Notes: a model not told the origin generated them from the letters alone. DNA of 64,000 nucleotides from Roseovarius gahaiensis (GCF_011601345.1 NZ_JAAORB010000004.1:1-64000), one strand, 5' to 3'. Positions 15,684 through 25,224 are shown, counted from the first letter of the stretch. Numbers and translations are program-made.

Positions 15684-15929
15684 TCAGGTCTCGACGCGTT
15701 CCAACGCCTCGATCCGGGCCTTGAGCGCCTCGTTTTCCTCGCGCGCTTTTTGGGCCATGGCGCGCACCGCGTCGAATTCTTCGCGGGTCACGAAATCGCG
15801 GTCGGCCAGCCAGCGGTCGATCATGGATGTCATGGCGGTTTCCGCCTCGTCCTTGGCACCTTGGGCCACGCCCATTGCGTTGGTCATCAGCTGCGATATA
15901 TCGTCCAAAACCTTGTTGCGGGTCTGCAT
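15684..15929 (-). CDS. ubiK: UbiK-type ubiquinone synthesis accessory factor
   Basis: Small cytoplasmic protein of the BMFP/YqiC family that assists ubiquinone assembly in proteobacteria. 81 residues, fully helical, ending in a heptad-rich coiled coil (ALKARIEALERVET), with the family motif VTREEFDAVRAMAQKAREEN. The ATG follows GGAGAGAG at good spacing. Upstream it is divergent from lgt. Polyprenyl synthase and ispE, also on the quinone path, lie 22 kb away. Confidence 0.87.
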   Translation of the reverse strand: MQTRNKVLDDISQLMTNAMGVAQGAKDEAETAMTSMIDRWLADRDFVTREEFDAVRAMAQKAREENEALKARIEALERVET

Positions 15930-16026
15930 GGCTCTCTCCGGCGTTACATTCCACCCTTATATGAGCGTTCAAACCCTGCGGGACAAGGATTGACTTCCCG
16001 CCGCGACCAGAGGCACAGAGACGCAC

Positions 16027-16914
16027 ATGCAAGCCATCATCCCATTCCCCGACATTTCGCCCGAGATTTTCTCGATCTCGCTTTTTGGCATCGAGTTCGC
16101 GCTGCGCTGGTATGCGCTGGCCTATATCGTCGGGATCGTCATCGGCTGGCGGCTGGTGGTGGCAACGGTCAAGCGCCCGCATCTGTGGCCCGGCGGCGCG
16201 GCCCCGATGGATGCCCGCGCGGTCGAAGACCTACTGACTTGGGTCATTCTTGGGGTCATTTTTGGTGGGCGGCTGGGGTTTGTGGTGTTCTACCAACCGG
16301 CCTATTACCTGCAAAACCCCGCCGAAATCTTGCAAGTCTGGCAGGGGGGCATGTCTTTTCACGGCGGGCTTTTGGGGGTTGTCGTGGCCTGCATCGCGTT
16401 TTCGTGGCGGCGGGGCATCCCGTGGCTGTCGGTGGCCGATGTGCTGTGCATGGCCACACCGGCGGGCCTGCTGCTGGGCCGGATCGCCAATTTCATCAAT
16501 GCCGAGCTGTGGGGCCGCCCGACCGACCTGCCCTGGGGCGTGGTGTTTCCGGGCCGCGCAGCACAGGATTGCCCCGGCGTAGAGGGGCCATGCGCGCGCC
16601 ACCCCTCGCAACTTTATGAGGCGGGGCTGGAAGGGCTGGTTCTGGGCGCGGTGCTGCTATGGCTGGTCTGGATGCGCAGGGCACTAACCCGGCCCGGTTT
16701 GGCGACGGGCATGTTTTTCGCGGGCTACGGCCTGTCGCGCTTTGTGGTCGAATTTGCGCGGCAAGCCGATCCGCAGTTCATCACGCCAGACAACCCGATG
16801 GGCTGGGTCGTGCAGGCAGGCGGCATGGGGCTCAGCATGGGTCAGCTATTGTCGCTGCCCATGATCGTGCTTGGGCTGGGCTTTGCCCTTTGGGCACAAC
16901 GCGCACGCACCTGA
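16027..16914 (+). CDS. lgt: prolipoprotein diacylglyceryl transferase
   Basis: Transfers diacylglycerol from phosphatidylglycerol to the lipobox cysteine of prolipoproteins in the inner membrane. 295 residues, about seven membrane helices. The Lgt signature [25 protein letters not shown] is at roughly residues 155-180, and [12 protein letters not shown] carries a further conserved block. The next gene begins one base after this stop, so lgt starts a three-gene operon with midA and pgeF. The lipoproteins at 50130 and 63413 are expected substrates. Confidence 0.95.
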   Translation: MQAIIPFPDISPEIFSISLFGIEFALRWYALAYIVGIVIGWRLVVATVKRPHLWPGGAAPMDARAVEDLLTWVILGVIFGGRLGFVVFYQPAYYLQNPAEILQVWQGGMSFHGGLLGVVVACIAFSWRRGIPWLSVADVLCMATPAGLLLGRIANFINAELWGRPTDLPWGVVFPGRAAQDCPGVEGPCARHPSQLYEAGLEGLVLGAVLLWLVWMRRALTRPGLATGMFFAGYGLSRFVVEFARQADPQFITPDNPMGWVVQAGGMGLSMGQLLSLPMIVLGLGFALWAQRART

Positions 16915-16915
16915 C

Positions 16916-17980
16916 ATGAGCAGGCTGCGGGATATCCTGACCACCCGGATCGCGGCACAAGGCCCGCTGACCGTGGCCGAGTATATGGCGGAATGCCTGC
17001 TGCATCCCACCCATGGCTATTACGCCACGCGCGACCCGCTGGGGGCGGCGGGTGATTTCACCACCGCGCCTGAAATCAGCCAGATGTTTGGCGAGATGCT
17101 GGGCCTTTCGCTGGCGCAGGCCTGGCTGGATCAGGGCGCGCCTGCGCCCTTCACGCTGGCCGAATGCGGCCCCGGACGCGGCACCTTGATGGCCGATGTG
17201 TTGCGCGCCACCCGCGCCGCGCCGGGGTTTCACGCCGCTGCACAGGTGCATCTGATCGAAGCCTCAGACACCTTGCGCGCGGTTCAGCGCAAGACACTGG
17301 CACATGATGATGTGATCTGGGCCGATACCGTCGAAGACCTGCCCGACCAGCCACTGTTCCTGCTGGCGAACGAATTTTTCGACGCGCTTCCGGTGCGGCA
17401 GTTTCAACGCGACGGCGACGGCTGGCGCGAACGCTGCATGGGGCTGCAAGACGGCGCTTTGGCGTTGGGACTGGCCGACCGGCAACAGGCCCCACAGCTA
17501 GCCCATCGGCTGGATGATACACGCGACGGCGACATCGTGGAAACCTGCGCCGCCGGGGTCAATGCAGTGCGCGTGATCGGGAACCGGATCGCGGCCCACG
17601 GCGGCGCGGCGCTGATCGTGGACTATGGCGACTGGCGGTCACTGGGCGACACGCTGCAGGCGGTGCGCGGCCATGCTGTGGCCGATCCGCTGGACGATCC
17701 GGGCCATGCCGACCTGACAGCGCATGTGGATTTCGAAGCATTGGCGCAGGCGGCCGCCCCTGCCGCGCATACGCGATTGACGCCGCAGGGCGTGTTTCTG
17801 GAACGGTTGGGCATCACCGCCCGCGCGCAAGCGCTGGCCAAAGGACTGGGCGGCGCATCACTCGAAACGCATATCGCTGCACATCGGCGCTTGACCCATC
17901 CGCAGGAAATGGGGACGCTCTTTAAGGTGCTTGGCCTTTATCCCGAAGGCGCAAGCCCGCCACCGGGGTTGGAACCATGA
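16916..17980 (+). CDS. SAM-dependent methyltransferase, MidA/NDUFAF7 family
   Basis: 354 residues of the MidA family, whose mitochondrial member NDUFAF7 methylates a complex I arginine. The SAM-binding motif is ECGPGRGTLMADVLRA near residue 83, preceded by GDFTTAPEISQMFGEMLG, which is diagnostic of the family. FLLANEFFDALPVRQF is a second conserved block. I chose ATG 16916, one base after the lgt stop; the frame is open further upstream but would lie inside lgt. It overlaps pgeF by four bases. A role in complex I assembly in this organism is inferred from the family. Confidence 0.88.
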   Translation: MSRLRDILTTRIAAQGPLTVAEYMAECLLHPTHGYYATRDPLGAAGDFTTAPEISQMFGEMLGLSLAQAWLDQGAPAPFTLAECGPGRGTLMADVLRATRAAPGFHAAAQVHLIEASDTLRAVQRKTLAHDDVIWADTVEDLPDQPLFLLANEFFDALPVRQFQRDGDGWRERCMGLQDGALALGLADRQQAPQLAHRLDDTRDGDIVETCAAGVNAVRVIGNRIAAHGGAALIVDYGDWRSLGDTLQAVRGHAVADPLDDPGHADLTAHVDFEALAQAAAPAAHTRLTPQGVFLERLGITARAQALAKGLGGASLETHIAAHRRLTHPQEMGTLFKVLGLYPEGASPPPGLEP

Positions 17981-18732
17981 CGCTTGAGATCATCACCGCC
18001 GACAGCCTTGCGCCCTTGCGGCACGGGTTCTTTACCCGGCGCGGCGGTGCTTCGTCGGGTGTATTTGCCGGGCTGAATTGCGGGCCTGGGTCGTCGGACC
18101 AATCCGAAATTGTCAGAATTAACCGCGGCCGTGTGGCTGATGCGCTGAACGTGCCGCCAGATCACCTGCTGACCGTGCATCAGGTGCATTCTGCGGATGT
18201 GACGCATGTGACCGGGCCGCTGACTGAAAAACCGCGTGCAGATGCCATGGTAACGGCGACGCCGGGACTGGCGCTTGCCGTGTTGACCGCCGATTGCCAG
18301 CCGGTGCTGTTTGCCGACACCAAGGCCGGTGTGGTGGGCGCGGCACATGCAGGATGGCGCGGTGCCCTAGATGGTGTGCTTGAGGCGACGCTGGATGCGA
18401 TGGAAACCTTGGGGGCGGCGCGCGGTGATATCACTGCGGTGATCGGTCCCACGATCAGCCAAAGCGCCTATGAGGTCGGACCCGAATTTCTGGACGACTT
18501 CATCGCCGACGATCCGGCCAACAGCCGCTTTTTTGGCAATGGCGACGGCGATCGCTGCCTGTTCGACCTACCGGCCTTTGGCTTGCACCGCCTAAGACAG
18601 GCCGGGGTTGGCCATGCCGAATGGACCCGCCATTGCACCTATTCCGATCCGGCGCGATTCTTTTCCTACCGCCGTGCCACCCACGCGGGCGAGGCCGACT
18701 ATGGACGGATGATTTCGACGATCAGGCTGTGA
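17977..18732 (+). CDS. pgeF: peptidoglycan editing factor PgeF (YfiH family)
   Basis: 251 residues of the multicopper-oxidase-like YfiH fold. Metal or active-site residues are in HQVHSADV, LTADCQPVLFAD and AAHAGWRGALDGV (a Cys with two His). In E. coli the protein removes misincorporated L-serine from peptidoglycan precursors. It overlaps the methyltransferase by 4 bases and ends the lgt operon. Older annotations call this family laccase or polyphenol oxidase. Confidence 0.9.
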   Translation: MTLEIITADSLAPLRHGFFTRRGGASSGVFAGLNCGPGSSDQSEIVRINRGRVADALNVPPDHLLTVHQVHSADVTHVTGPLTEKPRADAMVTATPGLALAVLTADCQPVLFADTKAGVVGAAHAGWRGALDGVLEATLDAMETLGAARGDITAVIGPTISQSAYEVGPEFLDDFIADDPANSRFFGNGDGDRCLFDLPAFGLHRLRQAGVGHAEWTRHCTYSDPARFFSYRRATHAGEADYGRMISTIRL

Positions 18733-19007
18733 TTGCGGCCAAGGATTGGCAGATCTGTCCACATGTTTGCCCCAATTGCCGGAAACAATCACGCGATTCA
18801 GGCCAGTTTGAACACGAGGTCTTTCACTTAATCACTTAAAAACAATACCTTAACCCCAATTCGGCAGCTCTGCCATTTTTCGTGCAAATCCGGCGCTGCA
18901 TGACGGCTGATTTTTTTCAATTCGTCACATCATGGCCCGAAACCGGGGGCAATATCATCGTTAATGGGGTGACCCCAACGAGCAGTGCAACGAGAACGAG
19001 GAAGACC

Positions 19008-19136
19008 ATGAAAAAGCGTTGGATGAAATCGGTAATCGAAACCAGTAAGCAAGACATGCCAGCGCTGCCCTATCAACGCCGTGCGCGCAACGCGGCGCGC
19101 GCCGCGTTGTCGGTGCGCATGACCAAAACCGCCTGA
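19008..19136 (+). CDS. 42-residue basic protein of unknown function
   Basis: A short frame with a near-ideal ribosome site (GAGGAAG four bases before the ATG). The product is very basic and ends in RRARNAARAALSVRMTKTA, with an internal SVIETSKQDMPALPYQR segment that I recognise as recurring in small Rhodobacteraceae proteins. No membrane segment. A GC hairpin (19143-19165) follows within seven bases of the stop, which also supports a real transcript end. Function unknown; nucleic-acid or ribosome binding would suit its charge but is a guess. Confidence 0.6.
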   Translation: MKKRWMKSVIETSKQDMPALPYQRRARNAARAALSVRMTKTA

Positions 19137-19142
19137 TATGCG

Positions 19143-19165
19143 CCGGGCTGTCAATGACGGCCCGG
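19143..19165 (+). terminator. hairpin just after the 42-residue gene
   Basis: CCGGGC (19143-19148) pairs with GCCCGG (19160-19165) across an 11-nt loop, seven bases after the stop codon. There is no proper T-run, so it may act as a pause or stabiliser rather than a full terminator. Confidence 0.4.
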
Positions 19166-19395
19166 AATTGATTCGACCGGGCCACGCCTGAAATGTGGCA
19201 CGACAAGGCGTCGCGCGGGAACAAATACGGCCAGGCTTTTGGCATTGGCCGAGGTGTAGAAACAATTTTGTGTAAAATTTGACAGATGGGCAGCGTTGCG
19301 GCGATCTATTGATCCTCGCAACGTGAATGGTAACCGTCCTTCTGTCGTTGTCGGTGGGGGCCGACGCGGTTGTGGCGACCGAATGGTGACACAAC

Positions 19396-20196
19396 ATGGC
19401 TACTCCTCCACTCTCCGCCGAGTCTCTGGCGGCCTCTCATGAGACCATCCGGCATTTGCCCAATGATCGCGCGCCGGTGCCCGCATCCGGGCCGATGCGC
19501 AAGCGGCATATGCTGCGCAAATATCGCATTCAATCCCTGCGCAACGATGGGTCGGTGCATGACACCGAAAATCTTGGCCCGGCCATACCGGCCTTCGAAG
19601 CGGCGTTTTCCGCGTTTGCCCGTGGCACGCTGATCAAAACAGCCCAAGGCCCCGTCGCCATCGAAGATCTGACCCCCGGCACAAAAATCATCACAGCCGA
19701 ATATGGGCCGATGCCGCTTTTGTGGGTCGGGTCAATGACACTGGTGCCAAACGCCGATGGAATCACCGCCGACAATCGCCGCGTGACGCGCATCATGGGC
19801 GACGCCCTTGGGATGGGACGCCCGATGATGGATGTGGTGGCCGGCCCCGGCGCGCGCCTGTTGGCCCGGCCCGCGGGCATGCGCAACAGTTTTGGCGGCG
19901 AACAGGTGCTGACCCCGGCCCGCGATCTGGCCGACGGGATGAACCTGATCGACATGGCACCGCGCCACCCGCTGACGGTCTATCACATCGCGCTGCGGCG
20001 CCATGCAACGATCACGGCTGGGGGACTGGATTTTGAAAGCTTCCACCCCGGTGCAGGGTTCGAACGCCACCTGAGCCGCAATATGCTATCGCTGTTTCTG
20101 TCGTATTTCCCGCATATCCGGGAGCCTCGGCATTTCGGCACGCTGTCGCATCCGCGTCTGCCGCTTGTGTCGTCAGAGCGTCTTGAAACCGCCTGA
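19396..20196 (+). CDS. Hint-domain protein lacking the N-terminal nucleophile
   Basis: 266 residues. A Hint (hedgehog/intein, PF13403-type) domain starts near residue 73 with FARGTLIKTAQGPVAIEDL and continues through LLWVGS to a HPLTVYHI block and a terminal helix (HLSRNMLSLFLSYFPHI). In autoprocessing Hint proteins the residue before FxxGTLI is Cys (CFTPGTLI); here it is Ala, so self-cleavage by the normal route looks impossible. The first 70 residues are basic and unstructured, with no signal peptide. No obvious ribosome site precedes the ATG, so a different start is possible. Function of this roseobacter group is unknown. Confidence 0.82.
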   Translation: MATPPLSAESLAASHETIRHLPNDRAPVPASGPMRKRHMLRKYRIQSLRNDGSVHDTENLGPAIPAFEAAFSAFARGTLIKTAQGPVAIEDLTPGTKIITAEYGPMPLLWVGSMTLVPNADGITADNRRVTRIMGDALGMGRPMMDVVAGPGARLLARPAGMRNSFGGEQVLTPARDLADGMNLIDMAPRHPLTVYHIALRRHATITAGGLDFESFHPGAGFERHLSRNMLSLFLSYFPHIREPRHFGTLSHPRLPLVSSERLETA

Positions 20197-20199
20197 AGT

Positions 20200-20700
20200 C
20201 TAGGGCGCGTCGGCCAGACGCGCCTCAAGGATATCAAAGGGCACACCCGGTTCGTCCTTGGCCCCACGGATCACCAGCGACGTCTTGACGCTGCCGACAT
20301 TGTCGGCGGCGGTCAGTTCTTCGGTCAAAAATCGCTGAAATGTGGACAGGTCGGGTGCCACGCATTTCAGGATAAAATCCACCTCGCCATTCAGCATGTG
20401 ACACTCGCGCACCAAAGGCCAATCGCGGCACCGTGCCTCGAACGCGCTCAGGTCGGCCTCGGCCTGACTTTGCAGGCCGACACTGGCAAACACCTGCACT
20501 TCAAAACCCAGTTCACGGGCATCGACATCGGCGTGGTAGCCGCGGATAAACCCCTGCTCTTCCAAAGTGCGCACGCGGCGCAGGCATGGCGGCGCCGAAA
20601 TCCCCACACGCTTGGCCAGTTCGACATTCGTCATGCGGCCATCGGCCTGAAGTTCGGCCAAGATCTTGCGGTCGATCTCATCAAGGCGGGTTGCGGGCAT
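20200..20700 (-). CDS. Lrp/AsnC-family transcriptional regulator
   Basis: 166 residues: an N-terminal winged HTH ([43 protein letters not shown]) and a C-terminal RAM ligand-binding domain ending near residue 155. Members sense amino acids and often control a neighbouring gene. It is divergent from trxB with about 200 bases between starts, and this pairing recurs in Rhodobacteraceae, but whether it controls trxB is not known. Complete and typical in length. Confidence 0.93.
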   Translation of the reverse strand: MPATRLDEIDRKILAELQADGRMTNVELAKRVGISAPPCLRRVRTLEEQGFIRGYHADVDARELGFEVQVFASVGLQSQAEADLSAFEARCRDWPLVRECHMLNGEVDFILKCVAPDLSTFQRFLTEELTAADNVGSVKTSLVIRGAKDEPGVPFDILEARLADAP

Positions 20701-20898
20701 CTAAACACTCCTGAAATTCGCGATTATTATATCATGCACGCAGGCGCACGCAATAATGTTTCGCCACTACGCAAGATCGTTTCGCATGTTTTTTTGCGAC
20801 TGATGCAATGCGCAAAGCCACCGCCAAGGGGTTACATGCCCGGCGCGGCAGGGCTATATCTGGCGCGATTCAAGACTTCCACTGACAACAGGTGCTTC

Positions 20899-21879
20899 AT
20901 GTCCCAGACCCGCCATACCAAATGCCTTATCATCGGGTCCGGCCCGGCCGGATATACCGCCGGAGTCTATGCCAGCCGCGCGATGCTTGAGCCGATCCTT
21001 GTGCAAGGGATCGAACCCGGTGGCCAATTGACCACCACGACCGAGGTGGAAAACTGGCCCGGCGACACCGAGGTGCAAGGCCCCGATCTGATGGTGCGCA
21101 TGGAGGCCCACGCCAAGACCATGGGCTGTGAGATCATCGGCGACATCATCACCGATTTGGACACAACAAGCCGTCCCTTCGTGGCCAAGGGCGACAGCGG
21201 CAACATCTATACCGCCGATGCCGTCATCATGGCCACCGGCGCGCGTGCCAAATGGCTGGGGCTGGACAGCGAAGAGGCGTTCAAGGGTTTTGGCGTGTCG
21301 GCCTGTGCAACCTGCGACGGGTTCTTTTACCGCGGCGAGGAAATCGTGGTGATCGGGGGCGGCAACACAGCCGTTGAGGAGGCGCTGTTTCTAACCAACT
21401 TTGCCAGCAAGGTCACCTTGATCCATCGCCGCGACGAGTTGCGCGCCGAACAGATTTTGCAAAACCGCCTGCTCAAGCATCCGAAGGTCGAAACCCTGTG
21501 GTTCCACGAGCTGGAGGAGGTTCTGGGCGACGACAATCCAAAGGGGGTGACGGGCGTGCGCGTGAAAAGCAATCAAACCGGCGAAAGCACCGACATCCCC
21601 TGCAAGGGCGTTTTCATCGCCATTGGCCACGCCCCCGCCAGCGAGCTGCTTAAGGGCAAGGTTGAAATGCACCACGGCGACTATGTGAAGGTCGAGCCGG
21701 GCAGCACCCGCACCTCGGTGCCCGGTATCTTCGCTGCAGGCGATCTGACCGACCATATCTATCGCCAAGCCGTGACCAGCGCCGGAATGGGCTGTATGGC
21801 GGCGCTGGATGCAGAGAAATTCATCGCCGAATTAGAGAATGAGGCCCCTGCACCCGAGGCTTATGTCCCCCAAGCTTAA
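20899..21879 (+). CDS. trxB: thioredoxin-disulfide reductase
   Basis: NADPH-dependent flavoprotein that keeps thioredoxin reduced. 326 residues: FAD motif [16 protein letters not shown] at the N-terminus, the redox pair CATC at residues 136-139 (ACATCDGFF), the NADPH motif [13 protein letters not shown] and the C-terminal FAD-binding [11 protein letters not shown] use ATG 20899; the frame is open well upstream over the Lrp gene but no homology lies there. A strong bidirectional terminator at 22042-22074 closes the gene. Confidence 0.96.
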   Translation: MSQTRHTKCLIIGSGPAGYTAGVYASRAMLEPILVQGIEPGGQLTTTTEVENWPGDTEVQGPDLMVRMEAHAKTMGCEIIGDIITDLDTTSRPFVAKGDSGNIYTADAVIMATGARAKWLGLDSEEAFKGFGVSACATCDGFFYRGEEIVVIGGGNTAVEEALFLTNFASKVTLIHRRDELRAEQILQNRLLKHPKVETLWFHELEEVLGDDNPKGVTGVRVKSNQTGESTDIPCKGVFIAIGHAPASELLKGKVEMHHGDYVKVEPGSTRTSVPGIFAAGDLTDHIYRQAVTSAGMGCMAALDAEKFIAELENEAPAPEAYVPQA

Positions 21880-22041
21880 GGCCTGACCAAAAGGCCGCGT
21901 CTGGCGCGCGATAAGCTTAAGCGCGTTTTCGCGTTTCAGCTAAGGGGCTGTGCCCCTTGGCCCGCGGCCACACCCCCGGAAAATGTTGGGCCAGAGGACA
22001 GGGGTAAGCGCGACCTGCCATGGTTTCACGAAAACAGCAAA

Positions 22042-22074
22042 GAAAACGGCGCGGATAGTGTCCGCGCCGTTTTC
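22042..22074. terminator. bidirectional terminator between trxB and the peroxidase gene
   Basis: A perfect 14-bp inverted repeat (22042-22055 with 22061-22074), beginning GAAAACGGCGCGGA, with a 5-nt loop. The A and T ends give U-runs on either strand. It lies between convergent genes. Confidence 0.88.
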
Positions 22075-22098
22075 AATTTTAACCTGGAATCCGGCGGA

Positions 22099-23151
22099 TC
22101 AGTTCGGGATCACATCACCCGTCGGGCGCGGTGTATCCAGTGTTTCGGTGGGCAGAACCGGATATACCACTTCGGGCATCTCACCAGTCAGCGAGCCAAG
22201 GAAGGCAACGATCTGATCGACTTCTTGTTCGTTCAGCTCCATCCCAAGTTGCGATGTGCCCATGATGGCCACCGCCACTTCAAGATCCCAAACCTTGCCC
22301 GAGTGGAAATAGGGCGCTGTCTGGTCGATGTTACGCAGCGGAGAGGCCCGGAACACGTAAGAATCATCCGCGGTCTCGGTCACCTGGAAGCGGCCCCGGT
22401 CATCCGGTGGCAGCACGTCGGCGCCTGGCTTTTCGATCAGGCCGAAGGGGTAGTAACCGTTACCACCAAGGTTGACGCCGTTGTGGCAAGCCGCACAACC
22501 CTTGTCCATGAACACGGCAAGGCCTTCTTTCTGCTGCTCGGTCAGCGCGTTGTCGTCACCATTCAAGAAGGCATCGAACGGCGCGGGCGTGATCAATGTC
22601 GCCTCGTAGGCCTCGATCGCCTTGGCGAAATTGTCAAACGTCACCGGGTCGGACTCTTCAGGGAAGGAGGCTTGGAACCAATCTTGATATTGCGGCATCG
22701 AATTCAGCGTTGCCACCACATTGGCTGGCGTGTTGGCCATCTCGACACCCGCTTGCACCGGGCCTTTGGCTTGTTCGGCCAAGTCAGCGGCCCGACCATC
22801 CCAGAACTGCGCCTCATTGAACACGGCGTTCAGAACGGTGGGCGAATTGCGCGGCCCCTTCTGCCAGCCATGGCCTATGGAGGTGGGCATGTTGTCATCG
22901 CCGCCGGTTGCCAGATTGTGGCAGGAGTTGCACGAGAACACACCCGACGCTGACATGCGCGGATCAAAGAACAGCGCCTTGCCGAGATCGACTTTCTCGG
23001 GCGTGATGATATTATTGTTCAGTGCCGGAATGGTCGACGGCAGAGCCGCGAACATATCCAACGCCTGATCGCGTAATTCCGACGCTTGACCTGCCGACCC
23101 AATCGCCATCGCTGACACCGAGGCAAGCGCAATTTTCTGTAAAGATGACAT
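22099..23151 (-). CDS. di-heme cytochrome c peroxidase
   Basis: Periplasmic enzyme reducing H2O2 with electrons from small c-type cytochromes. 350 residues, signal peptide 1 to about 23 (IGSAGQASE), two c-type haem sites CNSCH (74-78) and CAACH (219-223), and the family's VFRASPLRNIDQTAPYFHSG segment. GGAGG stands five bases before the ATG at 23151. A perfect FNR-type box lies about 75 bases upstream, which fits oxygen-limited induction known for this family. MacA/CcpA subtype is not resolved. Confidence 0.93.
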   Translation of the reverse strand: MSSLQKIALASVSAMAIGSAGQASELRDQALDMFAALPSTIPALNNNIITPEKVDLGKALFFDPRMSASGVFSCNSCHNLATGGDDNMPTSIGHGWQKGPRNSPTVLNAVFNEAQFWDGRAADLAEQAKGPVQAGVEMANTPANVVATLNSMPQYQDWFQASFPEESDPVTFDNFAKAIEAYEATLITPAPFDAFLNGDDNALTEQQKEGLAVFMDKGCAACHNGVNLGGNGYYPFGLIEKPGADVLPPDDRGRFQVTETADDSYVFRASPLRNIDQTAPYFHSGKVWDLEVAVAIMGTSQLGMELNEQEVDQIVAFLGSLTGEMPEVVYPVLPTETLDTPRPTGDVIPN

Positions 23152-23454
23152 GTAAGCCTCCAAGCTTGTCATATGAGATTCGCACGTTTGGAAGCATTCT
23201 AATTCGCAGACGGATGGGCGGGCCTTGAGCTATATCAAAAACATGCGTTTGACGTGGTACGATTATTCCACTGCATCGGTCTTTGAGGTGAAAACAAACC
23301 TTGGATCGCCAAATGCGCTGCAAAATGGTCTCAAACTATAAAAACACGCGACTTAGCCTTGAAAGCCAACCTTCAGCGAGGCTAAGGCACGTAAGAGTTG
23401 TGCGCGCACCTTGCCGGCACATGTTCCTGAAATCCGTGAAACCCGAGAGTAGCG
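23152..23454. other. 303-bp divergent region between peroxidase and sat/cysC
   Basis: Contains the FNR-type box near the peroxidase side and a leader hairpin near the sat side: CTTAGCCT (23352-23359) with AGGCTAAG (23379-23386), inside which TGAA and TTCA can also pair. The hairpin ends 68 bases before the sat start, so it would be in the leader RNA. It does not match a sulfur-linked riboswitch I know well enough to name. Confidence 0.5.
23225..23238. promoter_or_regulatory. FNR/FnrL-type binding site
   Basis: TTGAGCTATATCAA matches the TTGA-N6-TCAA consensus exactly. It is 74 bases upstream of the peroxidase ATG on its 5' side, a normal distance for FNR activation. The opposite gene (sat/cysC) starts 217 bases away. 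Confidence 0.65.
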
Positions 23455-25167
23455 ATGTACCAACAAAATCTGGCTCCGATCCCCGAGCTGTATGTATCCT
23501 ATGAATCCGCCCAGAAACTCAAAGTCGAAGCCGCCAATCTGACAAGCTGGGATTTGACCTCGCGCCAGATTTGCGATCTGGAACTTCTGTTGAATGGTGG
23601 GTTCAATCCGCTCAAGGGTTTCCTGAACGAAGAGGATTACAACGGCGTCGTCGACAACATGCGTCTGGCCGATGGCACCCTTTGGCCCATGCCAATCACG
23701 CTGGACGTGCCGGAAAGTTTTGCCGAAGGTCTGGAACTGGGCCAAGATATCGCACTGCGCGATCAAGAGGGCGTCATTCTGGCGACCATGACCGTGACCG
23801 ACCGTTGGACACCGAACAAATCGCATGAAGCGGAAAAGGTGTTCGGGGCCGACGACGACGCGCATCCGGCTGTGAACTATCTGCACAATACCGCAGGCAA
23901 GATATATCTGGGCGGCCCGGTGACCGGCATCCAGCAACCGGTGCACTACGATTTTCGCGGTAGCCGCGACACGCCGAACGAATTGCGCGCCTATTTCCGC
24001 AAACTGGGCTGGCGTCGCGTTGTGGCGTTCCAAACCCGCAACCCGCTGCACCGCGCGCATCAGGAACTGACCTTCCGCGCCGCGAAAGAAGCCGAGGCCA
24101 ACCTGCTGATCCATCCGGTCGTCGGCATGACCAAACCCGGCGATGTCGATCACTTCACCCGCGTGCGCTGCTACGAGGCGGTGCTGGACAAATACCCCGG
24201 CTCAACCACCACGATGAGCCTGTTGAACCTTGCCATGCGCATGGCCGGCCCGCGTGAAGCCGTCTGGCACGGGTTGATCCGCAAAAACCACGGCTGCACC
24301 CATTTCATCGTTGGCCGCGATCATGCCGGACCCGGCAAGAACAGCGCTGGCGAAGATTTCTACGGCCCTTATGACGCGCAGGATCTGTTCCGCACGCATC
24401 AGGACGAAATGGGAATCGAGATGGTCGATTTCAAACACATGGTCTTCGTGCAGGAACGCGCCCAATACGAGGCGATGGACGAAATCGAAGACAAGGACAA
24501 TGTCACGATCCTCAATATCTCGGGCACCGAATTGCGCCGCCGTCTGCAGGAAGGTTTGGAAATTCCCGATTGGTTCTCGTTCCCCGAGGTCGTCAAGGAA
24601 TTGCGCCGCACCCGTCCGCCACGCAGCCAGCAAGGCTTTACCGTGTTTTTCACGGGCTTTTCCGGGTCGGGCAAATCAACCATCGCAAACGCGCTGATGG
24701 TCAAGCTGATGGAGATGGGCGGCCGCCCGGTGACGCTGCTGGATGGCGATATCGTGCGCAAGAACCTCAGCTCCGAGTTGGGCTTCTCGAAAGAGCATCG
24801 CGACCTGAACATTCGTCGCATCGGCTATGTCGCAAGCGAAATCACAAAGAATGGCGGCATCGCCATTTGCGCGCCAATCGCTCCTTATGCGGCCACTCGG
24901 CGCGCCGTGCGTGAAGAGATCGAGGAAAACGGCGCCTTTGTCGAAGTGCACGTCGCCACCACGCTCGAAGAATGCGAGCGCCGCGACCGCAAAGGGCTTT
25001 ATAAACTGGCGCGCGAGGGCAAGATCAAGGAATTCACGGGTATTTCTGATCCTTATGACGTGCCTGAACACCCTGAATTGCGGGTCGAGACCGAAAACGT
25101 CGATGTCGACAACTGCGCGCATCAGGTGATTCTGAAGCTGGAACAGATGGGCCTGATCGCAGGTTGA
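23455..25167 (+). CDS. bifunctional sulfate adenylyltransferase / adenylylsulfate kinase
   Basis: Activates sulfate to APS and then to PAPS. 570 residues in two parts. Residues 1 to about 385 are a homo-oligomeric ATP sulfurylase with QTRNPLHRAH at 193-202 and GRDHAGPG. Residues about 395-570 are an APS kinase with Walker A GFSGSGKST (401-409). The CysDN type is therefore not used at this locus. Flanked upstream by the divergent peroxidase and downstream by a terminator. PAPS would also supply the sulfotransferase at 53846; that link is inference. Confidence 0.95.
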   Translation: MYQQNLAPIPELYVSYESAQKLKVEAANLTSWDLTSRQICDLELLLNGGFNPLKGFLNEEDYNGVVDNMRLADGTLWPMPITLDVPESFAEGLELGQDIALRDQEGVILATMTVTDRWTPNKSHEAEKVFGADDDAHPAVNYLHNTAGKIYLGGPVTGIQQPVHYDFRGSRDTPNELRAYFRKLGWRRVVAFQTRNPLHRAHQELTFRAAKEAEANLLIHPVVGMTKPGDVDHFTRVRCYEAVLDKYPGSTTTMSLLNLAMRMAGPREAVWHGLIRKNHGCTHFIVGRDHAGPGKNSAGEDFYGPYDAQDLFRTHQDEMGIEMVDFKHMVFVQERAQYEAMDEIEDKDNVTILNISGTELRRRLQEGLEIPDWFSFPEVVKELRRTRPPRSQQGFTVFFTGFSGSGKSTIANALMVKLMEMGGRPVTLLDGDIVRKNLSSELGFSKEHRDLNIRRIGYVASEITKNGGIAICAPIAPYAATRRAVREEIEENGAFVEVHVATTLEECERRDRKGLYKLAREGKIKEFTGISDPYDVPEHPELRVETENVDVDNCAHQVILKLEQMGLIAG

Positions 25168-25224
25168 CGTTACGACGATGCGAAGCAGGCTGTCAGGCCT
25201 GATAAGCCTTTGCCGGATCGCAGC

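Noticed and set aside
20046-20066. tRNA T-arm-like GGTTCGAA
   Set aside because: It is inside the Hint coding sequence and no acceptor stem or anticodon arm surrounds it.
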